The position numbers and the translations under genes were made by a program. A stretch of 64,000 bases of DNA from Blattabacterium cuenoti (GTDB taxonomy: Bacteria > Bacteroidota > Bacteroidia > Flavobacteriales > Blattabacteriaceae): NCBI RefSeq assembly GCF_014251735.1, contig NZ_CP059197.1, positions 62,001 to 126,000 of the forward strand. The letters run 5' to 3'. A model generated the notes under the pieces. The model worked only from the letters and a program-made list of their open reading frames with translations. It was not told where the DNA came from and did not search any database. Positions 27,524 through 37,169 of this stretch are shown here, in pieces; within the stretch, counting starts at the first letter, position 1, and each line of letters starts with the position of its first letter.

Positions 27524-28018
27524 ATGGATCTGGTTACTCCTTCTGTTGGTTTAATTGTTTGGCAGACAATAATATTTTTGATATTGATTTCTTTTCTTTC
27601 CAAATATGCGTGGAAACCAATTATGAAATTTATTGATCAAAGAGAAGAAAAAATTAGAATTTCTATAGAAAATGCTGATCTCGTTCAAAAAGAATTGAAA
27701 ATGGTAGAAAATAAAAAAAATCAAATTTTGAAAGAAACTCGCATAAAAAAAGATAGAATTTTGGAAGAGGCAATTCAAATTAGAGAAAAAATCAAACATA
27801 AAGCTATAGAAGAAGGTGTTTTGGAGAAAAAAAAGCTTATAGAAGAGACAAAAAAAATTCTACGATTAGAGAGAAAAATGGCTATACAGGAATTAAAAGA
27901 TCAAATAGGTGATATTTCCATAATAATTGCCGAAAAAATATTAAAGAAAGAGTTGGATCCAAATCAAAAAACGAATAAACAAGAAAAATTTATCAAAGAA
28001 TTAGTAAACAAGTTGTAA
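27524..28018 (+). CDS. atpF: ATP synthase Fo subunit b
   Basis: This is a peripheral-stalk subunit of 164 residues. One N-terminal membrane helix (about 10-28, VWQTIIFLILISFLSKYAW) is followed by a long charged coiled coil with KxxxRxxIxxxL periodicity. It lies nine bases after atpE and ten before atpH. There is one b gene only, so the stalk is expected to hold a homodimer. Confidence 0.95.
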   Translation: MDLVTPSVGLIVWQTIIFLILISFLSKYAWKPIMKFIDQREEKIRISIENADLVQKELKMVENKKNQILKETRIKKDRILEEAIQIREKIKHKAIEEGVLEKKKLIEETKKILRLERKMAIQELKDQIGDISIIIAEKILKKELDPNQKTNKQEKFIKELVNKL

Positions 28019-28028
28019 AGTTGTAAAA

Positions 28029-28586
28029 ATGTTTTTGAAAAAAAAAGTGACCAGACATTATGCTGAAGTTCTTTTTGAGCATTCGATGAATAACGATAAA
28101 AGGGATTATACTTATCATAAAATAAAAAAAATATCCTTCCTATTATCTAAAAGTATTGAGTTGAATAATGTTTTTTGTACCTCTTTGTTAAGTTCTGTAA
28201 GAAAGATACAAATTTTAGAAAAAATTTTCTATTCTTTCGATCCTTTTATTTTTCATTTTATAAAAATTTTAACAATACGAAAAAGAGAACATCTTTCCAA
28301 AAATATTTTTTTGGAATATCAAAAAATTTATCAGGAAAAAAGAGGATTGTTGAAATGCATCCTAATTTCTGCTTTTCCTTTAAAGATGGATCTTCAAAAG
28401 ATTATTATGAATAAAATCATTTCTTTAGAATCAGAAATAAATCACAAAAAATATCAGATTATTAATAAAATAGATGAATCCATTCTTGGAGGTTTTTTGC
28501 TGCGTATAGGATACAAAGAATGGGATTTTAGTGTGAAGGGACAGTTATTTAGTATTCGAAAAAAATTATTGAAAAATTCAGTTTAA
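28029..28586 (+). CDS. atpH: ATP synthase F1 subunit delta
   Basis: This is the delta/OSCP subunit, 185 residues, linking the b stalk to the alpha subunits. Conservation is low, but the N-terminal [11 protein letters not shown] and the C-terminal [14 protein letters not shown] are family signatures. Order between atpF and atpA confirms it. Confidence 0.93.
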   Translation: MFLKKKVTRHYAEVLFEHSMNNDKRDYTYHKIKKISFLLSKSIELNNVFCTSLLSSVRKIQILEKIFYSFDPFIFHFIKILTIRKREHLSKNIFLEYQKIYQEKRGLLKCILISAFPLKMDLQKIIMNKIISLESEINHKKYQIINKIDESILGGFLLRIGYKEWDFSVKGQLFSIRKKLLKNSV

Positions 28587-28599
28587 AGCATTTATTTTC

Positions 28600-30180
28600 A
28601 TGTCCGATTTAAAATATTCTGAAATATCATCGATTCTTAAAAAAGAACTATCTGATTTTCAATATGAATCAAAATTATCTGAATCCGGAGTTATTGTTCA
28701 AGTAGGAGATGGGGTGGCTAGATCTGTTGGATTGAATTCTGTATTTTCTGGAGAAATAGTGGAATTTCATGCCGGAATCAAAGGAATTGTATTGAATTTG
28801 GAAGAAGATCATGTAAGCATAGTATTAGTAAATTCATCAAAAGATGTTAAAGAAGGAGATATTGTAAAGCGTACAGGTAAGGTTCTTTCTATACCAGTTG
28901 GAGAGGGAATGCTTGGTCGCGTAGTAGATGCATTAGGAAATCCGATTGATGGAAAAGGTCCTATAGGAGGTAAATTATTTGATATGCCATTGGAAAGAAA
29001 AGCCCCAGGTGTTATTTATAGAGAACCTGTAAAAGAGCCTCTTCAAACAGGAATTAAATTTATAGATGCTATGATTCCTATAGGAAGAGGACAAAGAGAA
29101 TTAATCATTGGAGATAGGCAAACAGGAAAGACCACTATAGCCATTGATACTATCCTCAATCAGAAAGAATGGTATGATATAGATAAACCAGTTTATTGTA
29201 TTTATGTAGCTATAAGTCAAAAAGGATCTACAATAGCCAGAATTACGAAAACTCTAGAGGAAAAAGGAGCCATGCCCTATACAGTTGTAGTCGCAGCAAA
29301 TGCTGCTGATCCAGCAGCTATACAAGTTTTTGCTCCGTTTTCTGGTACAGCTATTGGAGAATACTTTCGTGATACAGGTCGTTCTTCTTTGGTGATTTAT
29401 GATGATTTATCCAAACAAGCTGTTTCTTATAGAGAAGTATCTTTGTTATTACGACGTCCTCCTGGTAGGGAAGCATATCCAGGAGATGTTTTTTATTTGC
29501 ATTCCAGATTATTAGAACGTGCAGCTAAAATAATAACAGATACAAAAATCGCTCAAGAGATGAACGATATTCCAAAATCTATCAGAGAATATATAAAAGG
29601 TGGAGGTTCTTTAACCGCACTTCCTATTATTGAAACACAATCTGGAGATGTTTCTTCTTATATTCCTACCAATGTCATTTCTATAACAGATGGACAAATT
29701 TTTTTAGAAAAAGATATATTCCATTCTGGAATACGTCCTGCAATTAATGAAAGTATTTCTGTTTCCCGGGTCGGAGGTTCTGCTCAAATTCAATCTATGA
29801 GAAAAATATCTGGCACTTTGAAATTAGACCAAGCTCAATTTCGAGAATTGGAATCTTTTTCTAAATTTGGTTCTGAATTAGATCCTGCAACTATGAAGAT
29901 CATAGATAAGGGAAGAAGAAACATAGAAATATTAAAACAACCTCCTCATTCTCCATATAATATAGCCGATCAAATTGCTATTATTTATGCTGGAACTAAA
30001 AATCTTTTAAAAAAAGTACCTATTGAAAAAATTTCCTCTTTTGAAAAGGAATATCTTTTTTATTTAAATGAAAATCATCAAGAATTATTAAAAGATTTGA
30101 AAAAAGGAATTTTCAACAAAGAATTAGCTGAAATACTGGAAAGAGTAGCCATGGAAATAAGTGAAAAATATTATTCTTAA
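28600..30180 (+). CDS. atpA: ATP synthase F1 subunit alpha
   Basis: This is a non-catalytic nucleotide-binding subunit, 526 residues. The P-loop is GDRQTGKT, followed by the conserved [13 protein letters not shown]-type segment and [19 protein letters not shown], which places the catalytic-interface residues. Arg of SVSRVGG is the arginine finger reaching into beta. It is among the most conserved proteins of the window. It follows atpH by 13 bases. Confidence 0.98.
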   Translation: MSDLKYSEISSILKKELSDFQYESKLSESGVIVQVGDGVARSVGLNSVFSGEIVEFHAGIKGIVLNLEEDHVSIVLVNSSKDVKEGDIVKRTGKVLSIPVGEGMLGRVVDALGNPIDGKGPIGGKLFDMPLERKAPGVIYREPVKEPLQTGIKFIDAMIPIGRGQRELIIGDRQTGKTTIAIDTILNQKEWYDIDKPVYCIYVAISQKGSTIARITKTLEEKGAMPYTVVVAANAADPAAIQVFAPFSGTAIGEYFRDTGRSSLVIYDDLSKQAVSYREVSLLLRRPPGREAYPGDVFYLHSRLLERAAKIITDTKIAQEMNDIPKSIREYIKGGGSLTALPIIETQSGDVSSYIPTNVISITDGQIFLEKDIFHSGIRPAINESISVSRVGGSAQIQSMRKISGTLKLDQAQFRELESFSKFGSELDPATMKIIDKGRRNIEILKQPPHSPYNIADQIAIIYAGTKNLLKKVPIEKISSFEKEYLFYLNENHQELLKDLKKGIFNKELAEILERVAMEISEKYYS

Positions 30181-30191
30181 GAATACTTTTT

Positions 30192-31082
30192 ATGTCTAAT
30201 CCAAAAGAGATAAAAAAAAGAATTTTATCTATAGATTCCGTTATAAAAACCACGGAAGCTATGAAAATGATTTCTATTGTAAAATTGCGAAAATCCAAAG
30301 AATTGCTTTTACATATAAAAAAATATTCCGAATCTATAGAGCAATTATTTCAACATTTTATGTTCTCATTCCATGAGAAATTAGAAAATATTCAGGATAA
30401 CAAATATTTTTTTTCTTCAGGAAAAAATAAATTGTTTATAGTCATCACTTCTAATCGTGGATTATGTGGAGCATTTAATTCCTTAATTTTTGATAAAATT
30501 CATAGATATATTCAAGAAAACAGTTATTTGAAAAATGATTGTATTTTTTTTTCTATCGGAAAAAAAGGATTTGACTTTTTATCGAGAAAATATAATATGT
30601 ATGAAAATAAGAAAAAAATACCAAATAATTTTACTTATGAATATAAAGATGTAATCATTTTGATAAAAAAATTAATTAAAGATTTTTTATCCAAAAAATT
30701 TAATTCAATATATCTAATTTACAACAAATTAAAAACTTCACTATTTCAAGAAATAATTATAGAACAATTTCTTCCAATTATTTTTCATGAAAATGAATCA
30801 TCAAAAAAATCATCTAATTATTCTATTTTAGAACCATCTAAAGAAGAAATTTTGGATTATATTATTCCTAAATTTCTTAGCGCAAAACTATTTAAAAGTT
30901 TATTAGAATCATCTACTTCAGAACATACTGCACGTATGATGTCTATGCATAAAGCTACAGAAAGCGCCTCTGACATTAAAAAGAATCTTATGTTGAATTA
31001 TAATAAAGAAAGACAAACTTCCATTACTAAGGAAATACTTGAAATTATTAGTGGATTAGAAGCTTTAAGTGAAACTAATTAA
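30192..31082 (+). CDS. atpG: ATP synthase F1 subunit gamma
   Basis: This is the central rotor shaft, 296 residues. The N-terminal helix carries KRILSIDSVIKTTEAMKMIS, the middle has ITSNRGLCGAFNS, and the C-terminal helix has EHTARMMSMHKATESA and the ending ITKEILEIISGLEAL. The operon stops here: beta and epsilon (atpD, atpC) are not nearby and must lie elsewhere. Confidence 0.97.
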   Translation: MSNPKEIKKRILSIDSVIKTTEAMKMISIVKLRKSKELLLHIKKYSESIEQLFQHFMFSFHEKLENIQDNKYFFSSGKNKLFIVITSNRGLCGAFNSLIFDKIHRYIQENSYLKNDCIFFSIGKKGFDFLSRKYNMYENKKKIPNNFTYEYKDVIILIKKLIKDFLSKKFNSIYLIYNKLKTSLFQEIIIEQFLPIIFHENESSKKSSNYSILEPSKEEILDYIIPKFLSAKLFKSLLESSTSEHTARMMSMHKATESASDIKKNLMLNYNKERQTSITKEILEIISGLEALSETN

Positions 31083-31110
31083 AGTTTTTTTTATTCGACA
31101 TAAAAAAATT

Positions 31111-32100
31111 ATGAAAACAATGTTAACAGGAATTCAAAGTACAGGAACTCCTCATTTAGGAAATATTTTGGGAGTGATAATCCCATCTATAAATATGGCT
31201 AATAATTCCAAATACTCCTCGTTCATATTTATTGCAGATTTACATTCACTGATACAAATGAAAGATATAGAGACGATTCGTCATAATACTTATCAAATAG
31301 CGGCAGCATGGTTAGCTTTTGGTTTAAATACAGAAAAAAGCATATTTTATAGACAATCGGATGTTTCCGAAGTGACTGAATTAGCTTGGTATTTTAATTG
31401 CTTTTTCCCTTATCAAAGACTTACGTTAGCTCATTCTTTCAAAAAAGAAATAAATCGAAAAGGTAAAATTAATGTAGGTTTGTTTACATATCCTATGTTA
31501 ATGGCTGCTGATATATTGCTTTACAATGCAGAAGTCATTCCAGTAGGAAAAGATCAGTTACAACATATAGAGATCGCACGCAACATAGCCAGTCGTTTCA
31601 ATAAAAAAATAGGTCAACAACTATTTGTTTTGCCTAAAGCTTTCATGTCAATAAAAACTGGATTAGTTCCTGGTACAGATGGAAAAAAAATGAGTAAATC
31701 CCAAAAAAATTGGATTAATATTTTTTCTTCAGATGAAATTCTGAAAAAACAAATTATGAGCATTCATACGGATAATAAATCTTTAAAAGAAAAAAAAAAT
31801 CCGGATAAAGATTGTATAATGGCTTTGTACAGATTGTTAGCTCCACTTGATAGAGTAGAAGAAATGGAAAAAAGATATATAAAAGGAGGATATGGATATT
31901 TAGAGGCTAAAAAAGAATTGTATGAGTGTATTCTAAAAAGATTTTCATCTGAAAGAAAAAAATTTTCTTCTCTTGTAAAGGATCAATCTTTATTAGATCG
32001 TATTTTTCATTTAGGAGCTAAAAAAGCAAGACATATAGCTTATGAAAGATTAAATAAGATTCGAAAAACTTTCAAATTTAATTCTTTATCTAAGATTTGA
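31111..32100 (+). CDS. trpS: tryptophanyl-tRNA synthetase
   Basis: This is a class I synthetase of about 329 residues. The N-terminal motif is TGTPHLGN (HIGH equivalent), and GKKMSKSQKN gives KMSKS. IADLHSLIQ and YPMLMAADILLY are typical TrpS segments. The frame can extend to 31069, overlapping atpG, but ATG 31111 gives MKTMLTGIQSTG, as in relatives. It probably reads through from the atp operon. Confidence 0.95.
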   Translation: MKTMLTGIQSTGTPHLGNILGVIIPSINMANNSKYSSFIFIADLHSLIQMKDIETIRHNTYQIAAAWLAFGLNTEKSIFYRQSDVSEVTELAWYFNCFFPYQRLTLAHSFKKEINRKGKINVGLFTYPMLMAADILLYNAEVIPVGKDQLQHIEIARNIASRFNKKIGQQLFVLPKAFMSIKTGLVPGTDGKKMSKSQKNWINIFSSDEILKKQIMSIHTDNKSLKEKKNPDKDCIMALYRLLAPLDRVEEMEKRYIKGGYGYLEAKKELYECILKRFSSERKKFSSLVKDQSLLDRIFHLGAKKARHIAYERLNKIRKTFKFNSLSKI

Positions 32101-32101
32101 C

Positions 32102-32122
32102 ATTGTGTCATTATGACACAAT
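32102..32122. promoter_or_regulatory. 21-bp palindrome upstream of grpE
   Basis: ATTGTGTCAT (32102-32111), one central T, then ATGACACAAT (32113-32122) form a perfect palindrome. It begins one base after the trpS stop and has no T tract behind it, so it resembles an operator more than a terminator. The gap to grpE (86 bases) also holds a TATAAAT-like sequence around 32169-32176 as a possible promoter. Confidence 0.5.
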
Positions 32123-32186
32123 TATAAAACATGGCAAATCTTTTGCTTCTAGAGCATAGAATTGCTTTATAAATATTTTTTAGTTT

Positions 32187-32738
32187 ATGAATATCAATCA
32201 AAAAAATACTGATTCTCAGGATGAAAATAAATCTATAGATTTATCTGAGATGGAAAACTCTTGTCAAGAAAAAACAGAAGATCCATTAAAAAAAGTGGAA
32301 ATTTTTAAAGAAAAATTGAAAAAAGAAAAAGATAAATTTTTACGTATTTTTGCAGAATTTGAAAATTATAAAAAACGTATTCAGAAAGAAAGATTTGATC
32401 TTTTTAGGTCTGCTCATCAGCAAATTATTATAGATTTAATCCCTATTTTAGATGATTTTGAAAGAGGACTTAAAGAACTGAAAAAATCAAAAGACGAAAT
32501 TCTCATTCAAGGAGTATCTTTAATACAGGAAAAACTCATAAAGATTTTAAAAGAAAAAGGATTGAAGAAAATAAAAATCAAAAAAGGAGATGATTTTAAT
32601 ACTGATTTCCATGAAGCCATTACACAGATCCCAACTACGACAGAAGAGTTAAAAGGAAAGATTATAGAAATTATAGAAGCTGGATATATTCTACAGGAAA
32701 GAGTCATACGACATGCCAAAGTTATTACTGGAAAATAA
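32187..32738 (+). CDS. grpE: nucleotide exchange factor GrpE
   Basis: This is the exchange factor of the DnaK chaperone, 183 residues. An acidic N-terminal stretch and long coiled coil (about 30-90, with RIFAEFENYKKRIQKER) precede the beta domain, which has FNTDFHEAITQIPT and the ending GYILQERVIRHAKVITGK. It lies 15 bases before dnaJ; dnaK is not in the window. Confidence 0.96.
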   Translation: MNINQKNTDSQDENKSIDLSEMENSCQEKTEDPLKKVEIFKEKLKKEKDKFLRIFAEFENYKKRIQKERFDLFRSAHQQIIIDLIPILDDFERGLKELKKSKDEILIQGVSLIQEKLIKILKEKGLKKIKIKKGDDFNTDFHEAITQIPTTTEELKGKIIEIIEAGYILQERVIRHAKVITGK

Positions 32739-32753
32739 TTAACTTTTATCTTC

Positions 32754-33872
32754 ATGGTGAAAAAAGATTATTACGAAGTATTAGGTGTTTCTAGAAATGC
32801 TTCTTCAGAAGAAATTAAAAAAGCTTATCGAAAATTAGCAATTAAATATCATCCAGATAAAAATCCGGATAATAAAAAGAAAGCAGAAGAAAAATTCAAA
32901 GAGGCTGCTGAAGCTTATGAAGTATTAAGCAATCCGGAAAAAAGACAACGTTATGACAAATTTGGACATGCCGGTGTTAAAGGAAGTAGTTCTGGATCAG
33001 GAATGAATATGGAAGATATTTTTGCAAATTTTGGAGATATTTTTGCGGATGCATTTGGAGAAGGATTTTCTAGTTTTGGATTTGGAAAATCAACACGAAA
33101 TAGAACTATTAAAGGGAGCGATCTGAGAATAAGAGTCAAACTGACCTTAGAGGAAATAGCTAATGGAATAGAAAAAAAGGTAAAAGTTAAAAGATTGAAA
33201 GTAGCTAGTGGAGTTCAATTTAAAAATTGTACTTCTTGCAATGGAACGGGGCAAATAACCCGTATAGCTAATACCATTTTAGGGAGAATGCAAACAACTT
33301 CTCAATGTTCCATATGCTCTGGAACTGGAAAAAGTATAGATAATATCCCTTCTGGTGCTAATAAACATGGATTGATTAAAGAAGAAGAATTAGTCAATAT
33401 ACAAATACCTGCAGGGCTAACAGAAGCTGTTCAACTTAAAGTTTCTGGAAAGGGAAATGAAGCTCCATTTAACGGAATTCCGGGAGATTTGATTGTATTA
33501 ATTGAAGAAATTCCTCATCCGAAATTAAAAAGAGAAGGTTGTAATCTTCATTATGATTTATATATTTCATTTCCAGACGCAATATTAGGAGCTTCAAAAG
33601 AAGTTCCTACCATTAATGGAAAAGCCCGTATTAAAATAGATCCAGGAACACAATCAGGAAAAACTCTTAGATTAAAAAATAAGGGCTTACCTAATATTGA
33701 AGGATATGGATATGGAAGTCTTTTTATTCATGTTAATGTTTGGACTCCAAAAAAAATCAATGAAGAACAGAGAAAATTCTTTGAAAAAATGAGAAAAAAT
33801 GAAAATTTTCTCCCTCATCCTGGAAATTCAGAAAAATCTTTTTTTGATCGCGTTCGAGAAATGTTTTCTTAA
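32754..33872 (+). CDS. dnaJ: DnaJ (Hsp40) co-chaperone with reduced zinc region
   Basis: This is the DnaK co-chaperone, 372 residues. The J domain (residues 3-68) has YHPDKN with the essential HPD. A Gly/Phe-rich region follows (about 75-110). Only two of the usual four CxxCxGxG motifs are present (CTSCNGTG and CSICSGTG), so one zinc site instead of two is expected. The C-terminal substrate domains are complete ([24 protein letters not shown]). I believe this half zinc finger is common in Flavobacteriia but cannot check it here. Confidence 0.95.
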   Translation: MVKKDYYEVLGVSRNASSEEIKKAYRKLAIKYHPDKNPDNKKKAEEKFKEAAEAYEVLSNPEKRQRYDKFGHAGVKGSSSGSGMNMEDIFANFGDIFADAFGEGFSSFGFGKSTRNRTIKGSDLRIRVKLTLEEIANGIEKKVKVKRLKVASGVQFKNCTSCNGTGQITRIANTILGRMQTTSQCSICSGTGKSIDNIPSGANKHGLIKEEELVNIQIPAGLTEAVQLKVSGKGNEAPFNGIPGDLIVLIEEIPHPKLKREGCNLHYDLYISFPDAILGASKEVPTINGKARIKIDPGTQSGKTLRLKNKGLPNIEGYGYGSLFIHVNVWTPKKINEEQRKFFEKMRKNENFLPHPGNSEKSFFDRVREMFS

Positions 33873-33924
33873 ATTATGTTTTTTTGCAATTCCTATATCA
33901 TCCTTTTTTTATCATCTTTTTATT

Positions 33925-35115
33925 ATGATGCAAAAACAAAGAGTAGTAGTAGGACTTTCAGGAGGAGTTGATTCTAGTGTTGCCGCATTACTTCTTAAAA
34001 AACAAGGTTATGAAGTTATCGGATTATTTATGCATAACTGGGATGATTTTAATGAAACTCATCAATGTAGTTGGAAAGAAGATAGTATTGATGCGTTGTT
34101 AGTAGCTAAAGATTTAAATATTCCTTTTCAAGTAATAGAAATGAAAAAAGAATACGAGGAATCTATTATTAATTACATGTTTGACGGATATAGATCTGGA
34201 AAAACTCCTAATCCAGACATCTTGTGTAATCGAGAAATCAAATTCAATGTTTTTTTGAAAAAAGCTATTGATTTAGGAGCAGATTTTATTGCTACAGGTC
34301 ATTACGTTAATAAAAAACAAATTATAAAAAATAATAAAATCATATATCGTCTTCTTGTTGGAAAAGATTCTAATAAAGATCAATCCTATTTTTTATGTCA
34401 GTTAACACAATATCAATTGGAAAAATCTCTATTTCCATTAGGTTCATTAACTAAAAATCAAGTTCGAAAAATAGCGGAAAAAAATGGATTATGTAATGCA
34501 TATAAAAAAGATTCTCAAGGATTGTGTTTTGTGGGAAAGATTCAATTATCCAAATTTCTTCAAAAAAAGATCTTTCCAAAAAAAGGAGAAATCGTTATGA
34601 TTGATTCAAACGCTTTAATGTATCATCCAAAAAAAAAATCCTTTTTATCAAAGGAAGAAGAATTGTTTTTTTTATCCAAGAGAAAAAAATATCAGAAATC
34701 AGATGGAAAAGTTATTGGATATCATCATGGAGCTCAATTTTTTACAAAAGGACAACGAAAAGGTATTTCTGTAGGAGGACATAAGAAAGCTCTTTTTGTT
34801 ATTGAAACAGATATCAAAGAAAATATCGTTTATACAGGTATGGGAAAAAACCATCCAGGTTTATATAAAAAATCCTTATTTATTCATGAAAAAGACATTC
34901 ATTGGATTCGAGAGGATCTAGCTCTATTAAATGGAGAAAAAATAGAGGTTCTTTGTAGAATTCGTTACAGACAACCTTTGCAAAAAGCCTTGTTATATAA
35001 AATCAAAAACGGAATGTTTATAGAATTTGAAATCCTACAATGTGCTATTACCGAAGGACAATTCGCGGTATGGTATTTAGATGAGGAGTTAATAGGATCA
35101 GGCGTTATTTCATAA
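33925..35115 (+). CDS. mnmA: tRNA-specific 2-thiouridylase MnmA
   Basis: The enzyme adds sulfur to U34 of tRNA Lys, Glu and Gln. The PP-loop is GLSGGVDSS near the N-terminus. The catalytic cysteines are in NPDILCNREIKF and in GLCFVG. ATGHY and KDQSYFLCQL segments are conserved. ATG 33925 (doubled at 33928) is preferred; the open frame extends back to 33799 but that would overlap dnaJ. With mnmG at 57.6-59.5 kb, both branches of U34 modification are represented. Confidence 0.95.
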   Translation: MMQKQRVVVGLSGGVDSSVAALLLKKQGYEVIGLFMHNWDDFNETHQCSWKEDSIDALLVAKDLNIPFQVIEMKKEYEESIINYMFDGYRSGKTPNPDILCNREIKFNVFLKKAIDLGADFIATGHYVNKKQIIKNNKIIYRLLVGKDSNKDQSYFLCQLTQYQLEKSLFPLGSLTKNQVRKIAEKNGLCNAYKKDSQGLCFVGKIQLSKFLQKKIFPKKGEIVMIDSNALMYHPKKKSFLSKEEELFFLSKRKKYQKSDGKVIGYHHGAQFFTKGQRKGISVGGHKKALFVIETDIKENIVYTGMGKNHPGLYKKSLFIHEKDIHWIREDLALLNGEKIEVLCRIRYRQPLQKALLYKIKNGMFIEFEILQCAITEGQFAVWYLDEELIGSGVIS

Positions 35116-35153
35116 ATTATTATAATATTTATCGGGATATATTTATTTTGTTA

Positions 35154-35184
35154 AATATTGAATCTATTTTTTGATATCAATATT
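35154..35184 (+). terminator. weak AT-rich inverted repeat after mnmA
   Basis: AATATTGA (35154-35161) pairs with TCAATATT (35177-35184) across 15 bases, followed by ATATTTTT at 35188-35195. It could end the atp-to-mnmA transcript, but the stem has a single G-C-type pair, so support is low. Confidence 0.3.
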
Positions 35185-35352
35185 GTAATATTTTTAAAAA
35201 AAATATGTTTTTTTTTATTAAAAAATAAAATACTTTACACAAACGAATTCTCAATTATAAACTTTATAATATTTTCATTAATAAATAGGAAAATTAATAA
35301 TATTATAAAATGAAATACACAAAAAACACTTTTATATAATCTATTTTTTTCA

Positions 35353-35360
35353 TATTTTTG
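35353..35360 (+). promoter_or_regulatory. candidate -7 promoter box of the ilv operon
   Basis: TATTTTTG matches TAnnTTTG. A near-match to the -33 element (TTTA, 35331-35334) lies 18 bases upstream. Transcription from here would give a leader of roughly 105 bases before the ilvD ATG, long enough to contain the hairpin at 35425-35456. Confidence 0.4.
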
Positions 35361-35424
35361 CATATTATATAATTTTTGATATGCATAAGTAAATTTTCTT
35401 AAAGGAAAAGTATTTTTTTTAAAT

Positions 35425-35456
35425 CCCTACTTGATAATTGATTCAGTAGGGCTTTT
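35425..35456 (+). promoter_or_regulatory. attenuator-like hairpin before ilvD
   Basis: CCCTACT (35425-35431) pairs perfectly with AGTAGGG (35445-35451) over a 13-base loop, followed by CTTTTT. The stem is unusually G/C-rich for this DNA and ends 23 bases before the ilvD start, inside the likely leader. The position, directly before a branched-chain amino acid operon, suggests transcription attenuation. I see no leader peptide rich in Ile, Val or Leu codons; the only nearby ATG frame is M-H-K-stop. Confidence 0.6.
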
Positions 35457-35474
35457 TGATTTATAAAACATCTC

Positions 35475-37163
35475 ATGAAAAAAAGAATTAATAATTTTAG
35501 CAGAAAAATTACGGAAGAACCTAATTTACCAGCTTCACACGCTATGCTTTATGCCACTGGGTTGAGAGAAACGGACTTTTGTAAAGCTCAAATAGGAATA
35601 GTCAGTAACTGGTATGAAGGAAATCCTTGCAATATGCATTTGAATCAACTAGGAAAAAAAATAAAATCTTCGATCATAAATGATGAAAATTTAATAGGAT
35701 TTCAATTTACTACTATAGGAGTGAGTGATGGAATTACTATGGGGACTTATGGAATGAGGTATTCGCTTCCTTCCAGAGAATTAATAGCAGATAGTATAGA
35801 AACAGTGGTAGATTCACATCATTATGATGGAGTCATCGCTATACCTGGATGTGATAAAAATATGCCAGGAGTTATGATTGCTTTACTCAGATTAAATAGA
35901 CCTTCTATTATCGTCTATGGAGGGAGCATCTCTTCAGGTTATTATAATGGAAAAAAATTAGACATTGTTTCTTCTTTCGAGGCTTTAGGTAAAAAAAATA
36001 CTTGTAAAATATCCGAAAAAGAATATAAAAATATTGTAAAACACTCCTGTCCAGGACCTGGAGCTTGCGGAGGCATGTACACAGCTAACACCATGGCTTC
36101 CGCTTTGGAAGCTATGGGAATGACGTTACCTTATTCTTCTTCATCTCCATCCACAAGTGAAAATAAAAAAATAGAGTGTGAAGAAGTTTCGATTTTTATT
36201 AAAAAACTTCTAGAAAAAAACATAAAGCCTAAAGATATTGTCACAAAAACTTCTATAGAAAATGGAGTGAAACTAGCTATGTGTTTAGGTGGATCTACTA
36301 ATTTAGTTTTACACTTTTTAGCTATTGCGAAATCCGCAAATATAAATTTTACTTTAAAGGACTTTCAAAAAATTAGTAATCAAGTCCCTCTCCTTGGAAA
36401 TCTAAAACCAAGTGGAGTTTTTTTAATGGAGGATATCCATATGTATATTGGAGGAATGCCCGTTATTATAAAATACTTATTAAATGAAGGAATTTTATCT
36501 GGAGATTGTATAACAGTAACGGGGAAAACTCTATCTGAAAATATGAAAAATGTCCCGAATATAACTTTTAATCAAAAAATTATTTATCCCTTAAACAACC
36601 CCATCAAGAAAGATGGACATATACGAATTTTATATGGAAATCTTTCTCCAGAAGGAGCCATAGCAAAAATTACTGGTAAGGAAGGAATAATTTTTAGGGG
36701 AAAAGCGAATGTTTTTGATTCAGAAGAAGAGGCGAATCAAGCTATTTTAAATCATCAAATTTATCATGGAGATGTTGTGGTCATTAGATATGTAGGTCCA
36801 ATAGGAGGTCCAGGAATGCCTGAAATGCTTAAACCAACGTCTTATATTATGGGTTCTGGATTAGGAAAAAATGTAGCTCTTATTACGGATGGAAGATTTT
36901 CTGGCGGATCACATGGATTTGTAGTTGGACATATTACTCCAGAAGCACAATCTGGAGGACCAATAGCTTTGATTAAAAATGGAGATTTCATTAAAATAGA
37001 TGCAGAAAATAATACTATAACTCTTGAAGTAGAAGAAGAGGAAATAAAAAGAAGAAAGAAAGTTTGGACCCCACCTGTATTAAAAGTGAAAAGAGGGTAT
37101 CTATATAAATATATAAAAACCGTTTCTCCAGCTTCTGAAGGTTGTATGACAGATCAATTTTAA
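35475..37163 (+). CDS. ilvD: dihydroxy-acid dehydratase
   Basis: This catalyses the dehydration step of isoleucine and valine synthesis. It is a Fe-S dehydratase of 562 residues with ligand cysteines in GNPCNMHLNQLG, GCDKNMPG and CPGPGACGGMYTANTM. The C-terminal barrel has GPIGGPGMPEM and DGRFSGGSHGFVVGH. It is the first gene of ilvD-B-N-C-A, six bases before ilvB. Confidence 0.97.
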   Translation: MKKRINNFSRKITEEPNLPASHAMLYATGLRETDFCKAQIGIVSNWYEGNPCNMHLNQLGKKIKSSIINDENLIGFQFTTIGVSDGITMGTYGMRYSLPSRELIADSIETVVDSHHYDGVIAIPGCDKNMPGVMIALLRLNRPSIIVYGGSISSGYYNGKKLDIVSSFEALGKKNTCKISEKEYKNIVKHSCPGPGACGGMYTANTMASALEAMGMTLPYSSSSPSTSENKKIECEEVSIFIKKLLEKNIKPKDIVTKTSIENGVKLAMCLGGSTNLVLHFLAIAKSANINFTLKDFQKISNQVPLLGNLKPSGVFLMEDIHMYIGGMPVIIKYLLNEGILSGDCITVTGKTLSENMKNVPNITFNQKIIYPLNNPIKKDGHIRILYGNLSPEGAIAKITGKEGIIFRGKANVFDSEEEANQAILNHQIYHGDVVVIRYVGPIGGPGMPEMLKPTSYIMGSGLGKNVALITDGRFSGGSHGFVVGHITPEAQSGGPIALIKNGDFIKIDAENNTITLEVEEEEIKRRKKVWTPPVLKVKRGYLYKYIKTVSPASEGCMTDQF

Positions 37164-37169
37164 TTGTGT

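Larger units (their letters stand above)
35116..35474. other. 359-base gap between mnmA and ilvD
   Basis: This is the only gap above 300 bases. It is extremely A/T-rich and has no recognisable gene; the open frames starting at ATG that I checked are about nine codons or shorter. Features seen are a weak inverted repeat near the mnmA end, a TAnnTTTG box and a terminator-like hairpin just before ilvD (each listed separately). The remaining 35190-35350 shows nothing I can name. Confidence 0.6.

Noticed and set aside
26213-31082. ATP synthase operon lacks atpD and atpC
   Set aside because: Separate location of beta and epsilon genes is normal in Bacteroidetes, so it is not a loss or a novelty.
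33799-33924. N-terminal extension of mnmA overlapping dnaJ
   Set aside because: Family similarity starts at ATG 33925/33928; the upstream part is an accidental open frame inside dnaJ and the gap.
35190-35350. Possible short genes in the long gap before ilvD
   Set aside because: Only tiny ATG frames such as a nine-codon one near 35310 were seen, with no ribosome-site or codon evidence.
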